Source of the DNA: Gnetum montanum
Taxonomy: Eukaryota; Streptophyta; Gnetopsida; Gnetales; Gnetaceae
Reading direction: 5' to 3'
DNA length: 32,305 nucleotides
Assembly: GCA_015680685.1 (NCBI GenBank)
Contig: MNCI01038167.1
Span: 1 to 32,305, forward strand
Part shown: positions 30,016-32,305 of the stretch, piece after piece
Layout: each line of letters begins with the position of its first letter
Position numbering within the stretch: the first letter of the stretch is position 1
Notes under the pieces: generated by a model
The model's database searches: none
Told to the model about the DNA's origin: nothing
Seen by the model: only the letters and a program-made list of their open reading frames with translations
Position numbers and translations under genes: made by a program

Positions 30016-32305
30016 AATCCTTGAAATAGTTTGCATAAGAGGATTTCTTTATATTTCAATCATTTGATTTCTTCTTTTTAACAGGGTTTTAATATTCTCT
30101 TACTCAATTTGCAATGGAAATATAAGTAATAAATAAATCTAAGAAGAAATAAAATTACCATATTAATAACTTATATCAATTCTCTTGGAAATAACAAGAG
30201 GTGAATTAAATGTCTACCAACTATTAATCAAGTCCTAGCAAAAGTTTTATTATGTGCATATCATGGTTTCTAGTTACATAAGTAAAGGTAGGATAAATCT
30301 TTATTCCTAGTTTGTATTACCCAAGAATATTTTAGTTTCCTAATTTAAAGAGTATAAATTAAATAAAAAGAAAAATAAGAAAGGTAAGAAATAGAAATAT
30401 GGATTAAGGGAAATCTTGTTTTTTGTCTCCTCCAAATCTGTATTTTTCCTAAGAGGTCATTTACATATTTGAATTTCAAAAATTAATTATACAACCATCC
30501 ATGTTGTTGTTTTTATAGTACACTAGTCTATATTGTTTGAATAAGTAACCATCATAAGAACCATTTTATTTATAAATACTTTCATATCCTAAATTTCTTA
30601 TATCAAGTTAGAATTGGTAAAGAAATTTTCATAGCAAGACATGTAGATAAAAAACATTAGCATTTAGGATTTGCAATTTTGTGAAGATACATGGATATCG
30701 ATTTTATGCTAATCTAAGTTCCAAGGTAAACATGTAGGCTGTTGCCTTCCACTACCTAGGATCTTTGCAAGCATATTGTATGTTTCAATCTTCATACATA
30801 TTCTTGAGTTTGTTCTTGACTTATTTCCACTCATAGATATCATACACCTTATTGGAATAAGATTATGATTCTTCATGATAATTAGGTATTTGCAAAGTAG
30901 TCATCCTACTTATTGTATTTGGTATGATTATTTATCCTTTGTTGGTTTGGTAATTAATCTTTTAATTAAATAATTCCTTGATAACTATCTAACTTCCTTT
31001 CTTGGACATTTCTATCCCCGTTAGAATAGTAACTTTGGTAGTGTAGGAAATTTCAAACTAGGGGTTGGTAAGCTAGGTTCACTTGTATGACTTATGGAAT
31101 CTCTGTAGTTCAAGACTAATTAAATAACGTTTTTTTATAAATTATTCTTCTAAATATGAGTAGGGTTATCTAATTTCTAGCTTTTAGATAGTTGTGTTAA
31201 TCTAATCACTATTTCTAGAAGGACAAGATTATTAGAAAGTAACTATTTAACTATTGAAGATCATGGATTCAAAGTCATAATTGTAGAGTTATAATCTTAT
31301 CAATCATAATTATCAAACATTTTTGAGGTTTGAGTATAGTGATTTTGACTTTGCCATTATGTTTAGAAGGCCAAAATCAAATAGTAATAACTATTTATAT
31401 ACTAAAAATGATTTCTTAGATTGAAAGTTATTCTAGCCTATGGGTAATAAGCAACAATGCATGGTCTTCCATACATGTCCTGGGCTAATGTAACCATTAC
31501 TAGAATTAGCAAGTGATTTTACTACTAATAGAATCAAGTAAAGTCACTATGAAGTTATCAAATAGTTATAGGTTTTGCTCAAAATAAGTCGTACTACTAC
31601 TACCTTACTAAAAGACATCAAAATATGTAAAAAGTTAGGAAATGTAAATGATTTAATTAAAGTGAATAAGATGAAAAGTAAAATTAAGCTAAGTAAGATG
31701 CTACAATGATGAAAAACAATCTTAATCTTTATTTCAAATCATGAATTGCATCTAGGAATAATCCACTCAAACAAAGATTCTATACAACTATTGTTCACCA
31801 TACTACCAACATTTAATCTAACTATAACTCTAATTCATGAAAACTAACTAGAAGAATTTTTCTAAGTATTAGCAAAAGTTGTTTCAATGCAATGGTGGGT
31901 TGGTATTTATACATATGATCATGGTTTACTACATCACATCTATGATGATGTATGTAGAGATATGATATTGTAGATACAATATTGTAGTTGCATAACACAA
32001 TGATTTTATCATACCCTCATAACTAACTAAAAATTTATCCTTGAGTTAAAACAACAAAAGGATAAATTTTCTTAGAAAATTTGTGGGATTATATACAAAC
32101 TTTAACATTATGACTTATATACGTTGTTGACTCTACTATAAATGTCACATTATGGTTTGAGTGGTGCTTACATAATTATCATGTGATGCATGATTGATGC
32201 ATATAACAAAATAAAATAAATAAGCTTGATGTAGACCTTATGTTTTAGGTGGTTCCTAATGCTTCTCTTCTTATATTCTTGGATAATGTACCATCTAGGT
32301 AAATT
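30016..32305. other. AT-rich DNA, no gene seen
   Basis: If the polypurine tract at 29991 is correct, this should be the 3' interior of a minus-strand Gypsy element. I find no chromodomain, integrase or RT motif, so it is either decayed or a non-autonomous spacer. A TATA-like TATTTATACA near 31910 is unremarkable in such AT-rich sequence. Confidence 0.45.

Overview
The window looks like nuclear DNA of a seed plant, most likely a gymnosperm such as a conifer. That taxonomic call is an inference. It rests on one compact R2R3-MYB gene followed by about 29 kb of AT-rich DNA packed with old, heavily mutated retroelements of several classes. Three ambiguous bases (18777, 18838, 28545) suggest a draft or BAC-derived assembly.

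Layout. (1) 1-2900: an apparently intact plant R2R3-MYB transcription-factor gene on the plus strand (three exons, 214 codons). It has a TATA-like box, a short upstream ORF and a non-canonical GC-AG first intron. (2) 3009-8313: a strikingly GC- and CpG-rich L1-type LINE inserted about 300 bp downstream of the MYB stop codon. It is bounded by a target-site duplication that can still be read and ends in a short poly(A). ORF1 (DUF4283-like) and ORF2 (endonuclease, reverse transcriptase, zf-RVT) are recognisable but broken by frameshifts and one in-frame stop, so it is probably recent but dead. (3) 8314-11440: AT-rich non-coding DNA with tandem repeats and an LTR-like TATA box. (4) 11440-13822: a badly decayed RTE-clade LINE ending in an (ATG)n tail. 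(5) 13823-18980: diverged repeats, including a probable minus-strand Copia-like remnant (LTR-like pair plus a decayed tRNA-iMet primer-binding site), and a perfect 59-bp inverted repeat bordered by two Ns. (6) 18983-28967: an old Ty3/Gypsy (Athila/Tat-like) LTR retrotransposon of about 10 kb with diverged LTRs, a decayed tRNA-Asp primer-binding site, a gag remnant and near-matching 5-bp flanks. Its interior carries a GC-richer patch with fragments of host-like genes (a PPR fragment and exon-like pieces) and a TATA-containing, LTR-like block. (7) 28968-32305: more AT-rich repeats, including a minus-strand chromovirus-like polypurine tract at an LTR edge.

The MYB is the only gene that appears functional. 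The retroelements do not form a pathway with it. The possible interaction is local: the LINE insertion duplicated an AATAAA-containing site downstream of the MYB and placed dense CpG DNA there. I found no tRNA, rRNA, CRISPR or other defence-type system, and nothing I would call a new biological system. All identifications come from reading motifs by eye; no alignments or database searches were run.
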